This document shows, piece after piece, positions 1-7,069 of a stretch of DNA of 7,120 nt. Made by a program: the position numbers and the translations under genes. The notes below the pieces were generated by a model. It was not told where the DNA came from. It saw only the letters and a program-made list of their open reading frames with translations, and ran no database searches. The number at the start of each line of letters is the position of its first letter. Position 1 is the first letter of the stretch. The stretch is from positions 1 to 7,120 of the forward strand of contig CAAERF010000133.1 of assembly GCA_900758315.1 (NCBI GenBank), written 5' to 3'. This DNA is from an uncultured Oscillospiraceae bacterium. Its GTDB lineage: Bacteria > Bacillota > Clostridia > Oscillospirales > Oscillospiraceae.

Positions 1-24
1 ATCTGCTATGGTAGAATAAAGAGC

Positions 25-62
25 AACGGGCAAAGCGTCAGGAGGGATGCTTTGCCCGTTTT
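25..62 (+). terminator. Rho-independent-type terminator ahead of the recombinase gene
   Basis: A perfect 12-bp inverted repeat (25-36 AACGGGCAAAGC against 49-60 GCTTTGCCCGTT) with a 12-nt loop runs into a short T tract (59-62). It probably ends a transcript entering from the left. A TAA at 17-19 closes an open frame that would end ...SAMVE, which may be the tail of an upstream gene, but five codons cannot establish that. The T tract is short, so termination may be partial. The hairpin isolates the recombinase and the switch region from upstream transcription. Confidence 0.7.
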
Positions 63-76
63 ACATAGAACGATGA

Positions 77-709
<633 letters not shown>

Positions 710-726
710 ACAAATACTTTGCAAAA

Positions 727-748
727 TTTTGAAATGTGTACCTTTCCA
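727..748 (+). repeat. Left inverted repeat of the putative invertible promoter segment
   Basis: This 22-bp arm pairs with the reverse complement of 844-865 at 20 of 22 positions. The mismatches are at arm positions 9 (T/C) and 20 (C/T). The shared core is GTGTACCTTT, preceded by TTTTGAAA. It begins 17 nt after the recombinase stop codon. The length and partial internal dyad (TGAAA...TTTCA in the right arm) suit a serine-recombinase crossover site. Confidence 0.8.
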
Positions 749-776
749 AATTTCATGCCAGATACCGATTGATACA

Positions 777-805
777 AGTATACAGCAAAAATGCGGCATA
801 TTCAA
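777..805 (-). promoter_or_regulatory. Sigma-A-type promoter inside the invertible segment, facing left
   Basis: On the minus strand, TTGAAT (plus-strand 800-805) is followed by a 17-nt spacer (783-799) and TATACT (plus-strand 777-782). The -35 matches consensus at 4 of 6 positions and the -10 at 5 of 6, with ideal spacing. Transcription would start near 770 and run leftward, antisense to the recombinase gene. After inversion the same promoter would drive the SPFH/TIR/HEPN operon. Confidence 0.65.
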
Positions 806-843
806 CAGTTTTCAGCCATCCAATAGGCGCGATTTGTTTATTC

Positions 844-865
844 TGAAAAGGTACACGTTTCAAAA
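844..865 (-). repeat. Right inverted repeat of the putative invertible promoter segment
   Basis: This arm is the inverse of 727-748 with 20 of 22 matches and contains GGTACACGTTTC. It ends 7 nt before the AGGAGG ribosome site (873-878) of the SPFH gene. The arm would therefore stay in the 5' leader of the operon transcript in either orientation, and the ribosome site lies outside the inverted part. Confidence 0.8.
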
Positions 866-885
866 GTGTGTGAGGAGGTCATTAT

Positions 886-2298
886 ATGTCGCCAATAGCA
901 AGCGTCATAAAGTATGAAGGTGATAATAGCACCTTTATATGGAAACATCCATGCGAAGATTTCAATACCACCAGTCAGTTGATCGTTCACGAAACACAAG
1001 AAGCGGTTTTCTTTGTGAATGGTCAGGCTCTCGATTCTTTCGGACCGGGACGTCATACGCTTGAAACTGAAAATATTCCCTTACTGAGCAAATTTCTCAA
1101 CTTGATCGTCACTGGTGGCGAATGCCCATTTCACTGCGAGATTTATTATATCAATAAAACAGTACAGATGGCAGTCAAATGGGGTACGGATAGTAAGGTT
1201 CGTTTTATCGACCCAATCTATGGTGTTCCTCTTGAAATCGGTGCCTGTGGCGAAATGAATCTGATGGTCAGCGATTCCCGAAAGCTTCTCTTAAAACTCG
1301 TAGGTACTATGAATGGTATCGCTTGGGACGCACAGGGTAATGATTTTACGAAATCTCTAGCAGCTTCTTTTCGTCCACTGATTTCTTCAACCGTTAAAAC
1401 TAATCTGGCAAGGTGTATCAAAGAACAGAACATCGACATTTTGGAAATAGACGAACATCTGGATTTATTGTCCAATGTGTTGAAACAGCCGATTCTTACC
1501 GGTTTTGAAGAATACGGTTTGACCATTCCGGAATTTTACGTCACCAATGTACTTCTCCCAGAGAGCGATGCAAACTTCAGACGCATCCGGGAATTACATA
1601 CAATATCCCTTCAAAAACGCATGGTAGAAGCCGACATGGCAATTAAAACAGCCCAAGCAGAAGCCGCCACAACCGTAACTGTAGCACAGCGTCAAGCAAT
1701 TCTGGAACAGCAAAATACGGAAACGGAATTGGCACGCCGTGAAGCTGAACGTGATCTGATTCGTGCGCAGACAGAAGCACAGAAGACGCGGCTTTCTGGC
1801 TATGCAGAAGCAGATGTGATGCACGCTCAAGGAATCGACAAGCGTGATCTCCTTCAGGCCGATGTACAAAAGGCGTATGCACAGGGATTGGGCAATATGC
1901 ACATCTCTGGTGGTGGCGGTGTAGCTGGTGATATGATTGGGCTGGGCGTCGGCATGGCCGCAGCTGGTGCGGTAAACGGTCATGTCGGGCAGATGTTCCA
2001 AGAAATGGGCAAGCCTTTTTCGATGGACAAAGCAGAGAAAAACAATTCCGCAAAGAAAACACTTTGCCCGAATTGCAAAGCAGAAGTTCCCGCTGGGGCA
2101 AAGTTTTGTCTGGAATGTGGAACGAAAATCGAAGCATTGGGCGATGATGAAATGATCTGCCCCGCTTGTGGCAAAAAGACCCACAAAGGCAAGTTCTGTA
2201 TGGAATGTGGCGCACCATTGGTACGCAAGTGCCCCCAATGCGGCAATGAATTGCCAGCCAGTGCAAAATTTTGTCCAGAATGCGGCGAAAGACTCTGA
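886..2298 (+). CDS. SPFH/stomatin-prohibitin-like protein with three C-terminal zinc ribbons (YdjI/COG4260-like)
   Basis: A 470-aa protein. Residues about 25-235 fit the SPFH (Band 7) fold of the YdjI-like group, with motifs such as FVNGQALDSFGPGRHTLET (44-62), KWGTDSKVRF and YGLTIPEFYVTNV. Residues about 238-335 are an Ala/Glu/Gln-rich coiled coil typical of oligomerizing SPFH proteins. A glycine-rich linker follows (340-366). Three CxxC...CxxC zinc ribbons end the protein: C394/C397/C408/C411, C425/C428/C438/C441 and C449/C452/C463/C466. No transmembrane helix is visible. In the known relatives the protein is recruited to the membrane by small partners, and that role could fall to the next two products. 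The start is ATG 886, with AGGAGG at 873-878 and 7-nt spacing. It is the first gene after the invertible promoter and lies 15 nt before the next gene, so it is probably co-transcribed. A scaffold that organizes membrane patches for the TIR protein is inferred, not shown. Confidence 0.85.
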   Translation: MSPIASVIKYEGDNSTFIWKHPCEDFNTTSQLIVHETQEAVFFVNGQALDSFGPGRHTLETENIPLLSKFLNLIVTGGECPFHCEIYYINKTVQMAVKWGTDSKVRFIDPIYGVPLEIGACGEMNLMVSDSRKLLLKLVGTMNGIAWDAQGNDFTKSLAASFRPLISSTVKTNLARCIKEQNIDILEIDEHLDLLSNVLKQPILTGFEEYGLTIPEFYVTNVLLPESDANFRRIRELHTISLQKRMVEADMAIKTAQAEAATTVTVAQRQAILEQQNTETELARREAERDLIRAQTEAQKTRLSGYAEADVMHAQGIDKRDLLQADVQKAYAQGLGNMHISGGGGVAGDMIGLGVGMAAAGAVNGHVGQMFQEMGKPFSMDKAEKNNSAKKTLCPNCKAEVPAGAKFCLECGTKIEALGDDEMICPACGKKTHKGKFCMECGAPLVRKCPQCGNELPASAKFCPECGERL

Positions 2299-2313
2299 CA
2301 AGGAGCGGGCATT

Positions 2314-3015
2314 ATGAAAAAACTGTTTAAGTCTTATTTTGCAATCTGGGCGGTGCTACTAGTCTTATTCAATATCATTGCTTTCGTTTCGGCTGGTTGG
2401 ACCGGGCAAGAAAAATATACCAGTTCGTTCTGGGTTGGTTATGTTTCCATTACCATTGCCTTTCTTGGTCAGTTGGCTTGCACAAATTACGCCCTGAAAA
2501 ATGATGATCCCCGCAAAACCTTTTTCAGTTTGTCTCTTTTCTCCGTTGGTCGTGCTGGTTTGATAATGACTTTCGTCTTTGGTGGACTATGTATGCTGAT
2601 TTCTACTATGCCTTACTGGGCTGGTACAATTCTGTGTGCAGCAACATTAGCCTTCAATGCGATTGCAATTATAAAGACCGCTACCACCGCAGATATAGTA
2701 ACTGATATAGAAGAACGATTGAATCAAAATACCACATTCATTCGCTCTCTGACCGCAGATGCGGAAGGGCTTCTGAAGTCCTCAACAGATGAAGGTGCCA
2801 AATCTGCCATCAAAAAAGTATATGAAGCAGTGCGCTATTCCGATCCTGTGAGCAGTACGGCACTTGCTCCTCTGGAGAATGAAATAGATTTGAAATTTTC
2901 AGATCTAACAGACGCCGTAAACCAAAATGAACCGGATAAAATTGTTTGCATTGCAAATGAAATCACGGATTTGCTTGCTGAAAGAAGTCGCAGCTGCAAA
3001 ATGTTCAAATCGTGA
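2314..3015 (+). CDS. Four-helix integral membrane protein with a cytoplasmic helical tail, function unknown
   Basis: A 233-aa protein that I do not recognise as a named family. Four hydrophobic segments lie at about residues 8-28, 38-60, 70-97 and 100-121. A polar, helix-prone tail follows (122-233). The tail contains two loosely similar acidic helical stretches around LTADAEGLLKSS and LENEIDLKFSDLTDAV. The N-terminal MKKLFK and the loop KNDDPRK suggest that the N-terminus and the tail are both inside the cell. The start is ATG 2314, with AGGAG at 2301-2305 and 8-nt spacing. The gene is 15 nt after the SPFH gene and 34 nt before the TIR gene, with no terminator between, so all three are probably one transcript. 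A membrane anchor or partner for the SPFH or TIR protein is the natural guess from context. No catalytic motif is visible. Confidence 0.8.
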   Translation: MKKLFKSYFAIWAVLLVLFNIIAFVSAGWTGQEKYTSSFWVGYVSITIAFLGQLACTNYALKNDDPRKTFFSLSLFSVGRAGLIMTFVFGGLCMLISTMPYWAGTILCAATLAFNAIAIIKTATTADIVTDIEERLNQNTTFIRSLTADAEGLLKSSTDEGAKSAIKKVYEAVRYSDPVSSTALAPLENEIDLKFSDLTDAVNQNEPDKIVCIANEITDLLAERSRSCKMFKS

Positions 3016-3049
3016 TCATTGACCCAATAATAGGAAGGATTTCAATCAA

Positions 3050-6007
3050 ATGTCAACATTCAAATGTAAAATGTGTGGTGGCACCTTGGAAATAGAGCCA
3101 AATGAAACCATTGCCACCTGCGAATACTGCGGCACACAACAAACCTTGCCGAAGCTCGATGATGAGCGTCGTGCAAATTTGTATGACCGTGCAAACCATT
3201 TCCGTAGAAATAACGAGTTTGACAAGGCCATGGGCATCTATGAAAAGATCCTGAATGAGGATAACACAGATGCAGAAGCTTACTGGTCTTTGGTGCTCTG
3301 CCGATATGGTATCGAATATGTAGAAGACCCTGCCTCCCACAAGCGTGTCCCGACTGTCAATCGCGCCCAGTTCACTTCCATTTATGACGATGATAACTAC
3401 AAATCTGCCCTACAGTACGCTGACAGTTTGCAGCGCAGCATCTATGAAGCAGAAGCTGCTACAATCAACGAGATTCAGAAAGGCATCCTCGAAATCTCAT
3501 CAAAGGAAGAACCTTTCGATGTCTTTATCTGCTACAAGGAGAGTGATGCCAGCGGCAGAAGAACCCCGGACAGCGTTTTGGCAACTGAACTCTATCACGA
3601 ATTGACGAATGAAGGATTCAAGGTCTTTTTCTCACGGATCACGCTCGAAGATAAACTGGGTACCGCATATGAGCCTTATATCTTTGCAGCCTTAAACTCG
3701 GCTAAAGTTATGGTTGTTTTAGGTACTAAACCGGAATACTTTAATGCGGTCTGGGTCAAAAACGAATGGAGCCGGTATCTGGCGCTGATCAAAGCGGGAC
3801 AAAAGAAAATCCTGATTCCTGCATATAAGGACATGGACCCTTACGACCTGCCGGAAGAATTTTCGCATTTGCAGGCTCAGGATATGACTAAACTGGGCTT
3901 CATGCAGGACTTAATTCGTGGAATCAAGAAAATATTATATGTAGATGATCCTAAACCTGCTGTTGCAAAAGAAACTGTTACGACGGAAACAGCTACGGTA
4001 AATACAGCTCCCCTTTTGAAACGTGCCTTTATGTTCCTTGAAGATGGCAACTGGAGAGATGCAGATGCCTACTGTGAAAAAGTGCTGGACCAAGACCCTG
4101 AAAATGCGGAAGCATACCTTGGCAAGCTAATGGCAGAACTGCATGTTCGCAAACGAGCGGAGTTGCAAACGTATAATCGGACTTTTACATATAGCCTGAA
4201 CTATCAGAAAATCGTTCGATTTGGCAACAAAGAAATGATTGCCGAACTGGACGAAGCCAACAAACGCATCACTGATTTGAGAAAGAAACTTCAGCTCACA
4301 AAGGAGTACAATGAAGCCGTTGCTTCCATGGATGAGGCAAGCAAATCGAAAGATGAGAATGCCTATAAGGCTGCTGCTGAAAAATTCCGGGAAATTTCCG
4401 ATTTTGAGGATTCCAAAGTCAAGATGGAAACCTGTCTGGAAAAGGCAGAAATCTGCCGAAAAGAGTGCCTTTATCGCAATGCTCTGGACTGCATGGGTAA
4501 AAACACAAAATCCGGATATGAACAAGCAATCAGGATCTTTACCGAACTCGGTGATTGGGAAAATTCCCGTGAAAATATTGTCGTTTGTCAAAATGGCATC
4601 GATGAGATCAACAGAAAAGATGCAGAAGCTCAGGAGAACGCTCGCATCGCAGCAGAACAACGGGAAATTCAGCGCAAGCATGAAGCGGAACTCTATGAAA
4701 TTAAAGAGAAGAAGAGAAAAAAGGTTGTTACAATTGTATCTGTGGTAGTCGCCTGCGCTGCTTTGATTTTCTTTGGCTCAAGTGCCTTGATTAAAAATAG
4801 CCAATATAACAAGGCACATGAGTTGATGGATTCCGGTGATTATAACGGTGCTATTGAAGCATTCGAAACACTCGATAATTATAAGGATAGCACAGACTTA
4901 ATCAATGATTGTCGGTATCAAGCAGCGTTGTCTTATATGTCTGCGGAGAATTATGATGCTGCAATTACAGAATTCGAAGAACTAGAGAATAGCATACAGG
5001 ATACGGATTTGCGCAATGAGTGCGAGTATCAAAAGGCTCTTGCTCTTACAGCCGAAGGAAAGTATGACGCAGCGCGTAAGATATACAAAATTCTGGGCGA
5101 TTATAAAGACAGTGCAGAAAAAATCACCGAAGTGGGCTATCAGTCCGCACTGGCTATGATGGATGCGGGCCAATATGAAAATGCCATCTCAGCATTCAAG
5201 ACTTTGAATGGATATAAGGACAGTGCCTCAAAAATCGAGGAATGTACCAATATTCCTAAAGCGGCTAAATATAATAAAGCCGTGGACGACTTGAATTCAG
5301 GCAACTATGTTGACGCATACGAAACATTTATGTCTATATCCGATTACAAGGACAGCAAGGAGAAGGCATCTGAAATCTATGAGCAATATAAATCGGCATT
5401 GTTAAAAGAGGCGGCTGTAGGCTCAATTATAACCTTTGGCTCTTATGAACAAGACGGAAACACCAAGAATGGTGCAGATGAAATCGAATGGATTGTACTT
5501 GAAGAGAAAGACAACAAACTGTTAGTGATTAGCAGAAAAATTCTGGATGTTGCACCGTTCAATTCCAAATGGGTCGACTCCATTACTTGGGAAAAAAGCA
5601 CACTTCGCAAATGGTTGAACAGTGACTTCTATAACAGTGCATTTACAGCATCTGAAAAATCGCATATCCAAACAGTTACGGTAACTGCTGAAAAGAACTC
5701 GAAATATAATACGCCTGCAGGGTCTAATACGCAAGACAAAATATTCTTGCTAAGTATCTCGGAAGCTGAAACTTATTTTGGCAAGAATAGGCCTTGTGGT
5801 GACGGCTCCTGCGAAATGACAGATTGGGCACGGTATAAATTAAGTTACTTGGATCATGTATCAAAGTCTTGGTGGCTTAGAACTCCGGGGCAAAACAATC
5901 AGAAGATAGCATATTATATAGATAATACTGCTGTAGCATCAGGCTCGGATTTTGATTTTAGTACAACTGGTGTTCGTCCTGCAATGTGGATCAGCCTGAA
6001 TAGCTGA
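3050..6007 (+). CDS. Membrane-spanning TIR-domain protein: Zn ribbon, TIR, TM helix, 37-aa repeats, DUF6273-like C-terminus
   Basis: A 985-aa protein built in layers. Residues 4-34 form a zinc ribbon (C6, C9, C24, C27). Residues about 40-150 are TPR-like helices. A TIR domain runs about 154-298: it opens with FDVFICYKESD, and its WVKNE motif (235-239) aligns with the WxxxE of SARM1, making Glu239 the candidate NADase catalytic residue. Residues about 318-515 are helical, with two degenerate repeats (FREISDFEDSK, IFTELGDWENS), followed by a charged coiled coil (515-556). One TM helix (558-580) follows KKRKK, so the N-terminal part should be cytoplasmic and the rest outside. Five TPR-like repeats follow (586-776). 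The C-terminus (about 788-985) resembles DUF6273, with WLNSDFYNSAF, WWLRTPG and GVRPAMWISL. ATG 3050 has AGGAAGG at 3032-3038, an 11-nt spacing. The layout suits an outside sensor coupled to a cytosolic TIR effector. NAD cleavage is inferred from the motif only. Confidence 0.88.
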   Translation: MSTFKCKMCGGTLEIEPNETIATCEYCGTQQTLPKLDDERRANLYDRANHFRRNNEFDKAMGIYEKILNEDNTDAEAYWSLVLCRYGIEYVEDPASHKRVPTVNRAQFTSIYDDDNYKSALQYADSLQRSIYEAEAATINEIQKGILEISSKEEPFDVFICYKESDASGRRTPDSVLATELYHELTNEGFKVFFSRITLEDKLGTAYEPYIFAALNSAKVMVVLGTKPEYFNAVWVKNEWSRYLALIKAGQKKILIPAYKDMDPYDLPEEFSHLQAQDMTKLGFMQDLIRGIKKILYVDDPKPAVAKETVTTETATVNTAPLLKRAFMFLEDGNWRDADAYCEKVLDQDPENAEAYLGKLMAELHVRKRAELQTYNRTFTYSLNYQKIVRFGNKEMIAELDEANKRITDLRKKLQLTKEYNEAVASMDEASKSKDENAYKAAAEKFREISDFEDSKVKMETCLEKAEICRKECLYRNALDCMGKNTKSGYEQAIRIFTELGDWENSRENIVVCQNGIDEINRKDAEAQENARIAAEQREIQRKHEAELYEIKEKKRKKVVTIVSVVVACAALIFFGSSALIKNSQYNKAHELMDSGDYNGAIEAFETLDNYKDSTDLINDCRYQAALSYMSAENYDAAITEFEELENSIQDTDLRNECEYQKALALTAEGKYDAARKIYKILGDYKDSAEKITEVGYQSALAMMDAGQYENAISAFKTLNGYKDSASKIEECTNIPKAAKYNKAVDDLNSGNYVDAYETFMSISDYKDSKEKASEIYEQYKSALLKEAAVGSIITFGSYEQDGNTKNGADEIEWIVLEEKDNKLLVISRKILDVAPFNSKWVDSITWEKSTLRKWLNSDFYNSAFTASEKSHIQTVTVTAEKNSKYNTPAGSNTQDKIFLLSISEAETYFGKNRPCGDGSCEMTDWARYKLSYLDHVSKSWWLRTPGQNNQKIAYYIDNTAVASGSDFDFSTTGVRPAMWISLNS
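4805..5377 (+). repeat. Five coding repeats of about 37 residues in the extracellular part of the TIR protein
   Basis: Repeat units begin at Tyr586, Tyr623, Tyr660, Tyr697 and Tyr741 of the 985-aa protein. The first four are spaced exactly 37 residues apart, and the fifth follows after 44 because of an insert (TNIPKAA). The pattern is Y-x3-L...G-Y-A-I-x-F-L-x-Y-KDS, a TPR/Sel1-like helix pair with a signature YKDS turn. Unit two carries IQDTD in place of YKDS. They probably form a solenoid stalk holding the C-terminal domain away from the membrane. Confidence 0.75.
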
Positions 6008-6020
6008 ATGTGTCAATATG

Positions 6021-6028
6021 AGGGGGTG
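6021..6028 (+). promoter_or_regulatory. Ribosome binding site placing the HEPN gene start at an ACG codon
   Basis: AGGGGGTG (6021-6028) matches the Shine-Dalgarno consensus AGGAGGTG at 7 of 8 positions. It stands exactly 7 nt before an ACG codon (6036-6038). That codon is in frame with the whole downstream reading frame. No other SD-like run of this strength lies near the alternative start, TTG 6129. Confidence 0.6.
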
Positions 6029-6035
6029 GTAAAAA

Positions 6036-6668
6036 ACGAAAACCGGAGATAAACGGATTGCATCGGTTTATAATAATCTGGATAAGCAGACAACCTATCG
6101 GGAGCAACTTGGAAAATACAAAATAGCCTTGGAACATGAATTCTATTTTGAAGCGATGCTCATTGTCTATGCAATGATGGAAGACCGAATGCGTTCCTTT
6201 TTGTATCACATCGGTGCGTTTCGCCAGCCAGATGCACGGCAACTGAATGTCAGTAAAACAAAGGGCGATCTTCGCAGATTGTATTTTGGCTCTGATGAAG
6301 CTGCCGAAAACAAAAAACTAACGTTCGATAATATCTCCTGCAAGGAGAAAATGATCCGAGCAACACTAAACTGGGCAATCAGCAGTGACTCCCTTGTATC
6401 AGGTACATATCTGGATGTTTTAAGAAGCGAATATCAAAAGTGTCTGGATATGGATGGATTTTTGAACACGTTAGATCACATTGACCAGTGGTTAAAGTAC
6501 CGTAACGAGGTAATCCATGGATTGTTCAATAAAAATGCTGCTTGTCTGAATGAAAGCATCCGGGAAGAAGTCGAGGCAGGTATGCGATATGCACGTTTTA
6601 TTGACAGTCAAGTGAAGGCATTAAAAAAGAAAGATGCCATTCGCACAAAAATGAGAATCAGACCATAA
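6036..6668 (+). CDS. HEPN-domain-like protein (RNxxxH motif), apparent ACG start
   Basis: A 210-aa product if begun at ACG 6036, or 179 aa from TTG 6129. It is mostly alpha-helical. A helix with AMMEDRMRSFL (about residues 46-56 of the long form) is followed by a polar middle and then WLKYRNEVIHGLF. The RNEVIH segment (Arg156, His161) matches the Rx4H catalytic motif of HEPN RNases, including the polar residue after the Arg. The upstream frame is open from 6033 and reads sensibly (KTGDKRIASVYNNLDKQT), which suggests that ATG has become ACG or that ACG is used. A strong SD sits 7 nt before it. An alternative is GTG 6026 with loss of one A from the six-A run at 6031-6036. The gene follows the TIR gene by 28 nt and is the last before a terminator. 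Many HEPN proteins act as RNases in toxin-antitoxin or abortive-infection systems. The role here is inferred, and the motif could belong to a non-catalytic HEPN. Confidence 0.72.
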   Translation, partial: TKTGDKRIASVYNNLDKQTTYREQLGKYKIALEHEFYFEAMLIVYAMMEDRMRSFLYHIGAFRQPDARQLNVSKTKGDLRRLYFGSDEAAENKKLTFDNISCKEKMIRATLNWAISSDSLVSGTYLDVLRSEYQKCLDMDGFLNTLDHIDQWLKYRNEVIHGLFNKNAACLNESIREEVEAGMRYARFIDSQVKALKKKDAIRTKMRIRP

Positions 6669-6680
6669 TTTAACCCCATG

Positions 6681-6717
6681 AAAAGCAGCTCGGACGCAAT
6701 GTTTGAGCTGCTTTTTT
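6681..6717 (+). terminator. Rho-independent terminator closing the cargo operon
   Basis: An 11-bp stem (6681-6691 AAAAGCAGCTC with 6705-6715 GAGCTGCTTTT) encloses a 13-nt loop and ends in six T (6712-6717). It lies 12 nt after the HEPN stop codon, and none of the gaps inside the operon contains a comparable structure. Transcription of the four-gene unit should therefore stop here, separating it from the mobilization gene. Confidence 0.88.
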
Positions 6718-6745
6718 CATCTGGAATGTACAGACAAGGAGCGTG

Positions 6746-7069
6746 ATGCCATTGACCCAACCCAAAACCGATCTTGCCTACCTCAGCAACGAAAAAGCCA
6801 AAGCAGAGCAGAAGCTGCGCTCTTGCCAGCACCGGGAGAAAATCCTTGAACGCCAGATGTCAGAGCTGAACCGGAGAGAGCGCGTGCATCGTCTTTGCAC
6901 CCGTGCCGGAATGCTGGAAAGTTTTCTGGTCTGTCCGGGAGAACTGACCGACGATCAGGTGATGGAACTGTTGAAGATCTCGTTCCGTCAACCTGAAGTC
7001 GTGCTGGCGCTTGCAAAGATGGTGTATGACGTTCACGAACGCAGCAACGTCCAAAACCCTTTAGAATAA
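6746..7069 (+). CDS. DUF3847-type protein, mobilization-associated
   Basis: A 107-aa protein resembling the DUF3847 family, which from memory is typically encoded just before a MobA/MobL relaxase in Clostridia mobile elements. It opens with a charged coiled coil (KAKAEQKLRSCQHREKILE and beyond, about residues 16-45). The conserved-looking block HRLCTRAGMLESFL follows, then a helical end (LTDDQVMELLKISFRQPEV). AAGGAG (6736-6741) precedes three in-frame starts: GTG 6743 is too close, ATG 6746 has 4-nt spacing, and TTG 6752 has 10-nt spacing and gives MTQPKTDL, so 6752 is a real alternative. The gene is GC-rich like the recombinase catalytic part and unlike the cargo operon, so it belongs to the element backbone. 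Its stop codon abuts the candidate oriT. The relaxase would lie beyond the right edge. Its biochemical role is unknown. Confidence 0.78.
   Translation: MPLTQPKTDLAYLSNEKAKAEQKLRSCQHREKILERQMSELNRRERVHRLCTRAGMLESFLVCPGELTDDQVMELLKISFRQPEVVLALAKMVYDVHERSNVQNPLE

Larger units (their letters stand above)
727..865. promoter_or_regulatory. Putative invertible promoter switch (inverton), present orientation OFF
   Basis: The 175-nt gap between the recombinase and the cargo operon contains no convincing gene. It holds a 95-nt interior (749-843) bounded by 22-bp inverted arms. The only good sigma-A promoter seen inside faces left, away from the operon. Inversion about the symmetry axis maps each position p to 1592-p. 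It would put the -35 at 787-792 and the -10 at 810-815, reading right, with a start near 822 and the operon's ATG at 886. No comparable rightward promoter was found in the present orientation. An adjacent serine recombinase is the standard arrangement of phase-variable promoters in gut bacteria. The repeats and promoter are seen; the inversion itself is inferred. Confidence 0.7.

Noticed and set aside
47..76. Nine-codon ORF (ATG 47 to TGA 74) beginning in the loop of the first hairpin, just after AGGAGGG
   Set aside because: The AGGAGGG touches the ATG, leaving no spacing for initiation, and the ORF lies mostly in the terminator stem. It is probably coincidence within the hairpin loop.
727..865. 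The inverted repeat as a simple terminator, attenuator or excision site
   Set aside because: There is no T tract, and the 95-nt loop is too long for a terminator. Inverted rather than direct orientation predicts inversion, not excision. An attenuator is not excluded, but it would not explain the promoter facing away and the neighbouring recombinase.
1594..2301. Long minus-strand open frames opposite the SPFH gene
   Set aside because: They mirror a well-supported coding gene, lack ribosome sites and show no domain. Their cysteine-rich, low-complexity content reflects the opposite strand's codon use.
5411..6004. DUF6273-like C-terminus as the variable target of a diversity-generating retroelement
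   Set aside because: The domain may share a lectin/sulfatase-modifying-like fold with such targets, but no reverse transcriptase, template repeat or adenine-biased variable tail is visible here.
6031..6037. A AAA AAC heptamer as a programmed -1 frameshift site before the HEPN gene
   Set aside because: The heptamer fits the frame of GTG 6026, but a -1 shift leads into a frame that stops at 6124-6126. Reaching the HEPN frame needs +1 or -2. An ACG start or a one-base change is simpler.
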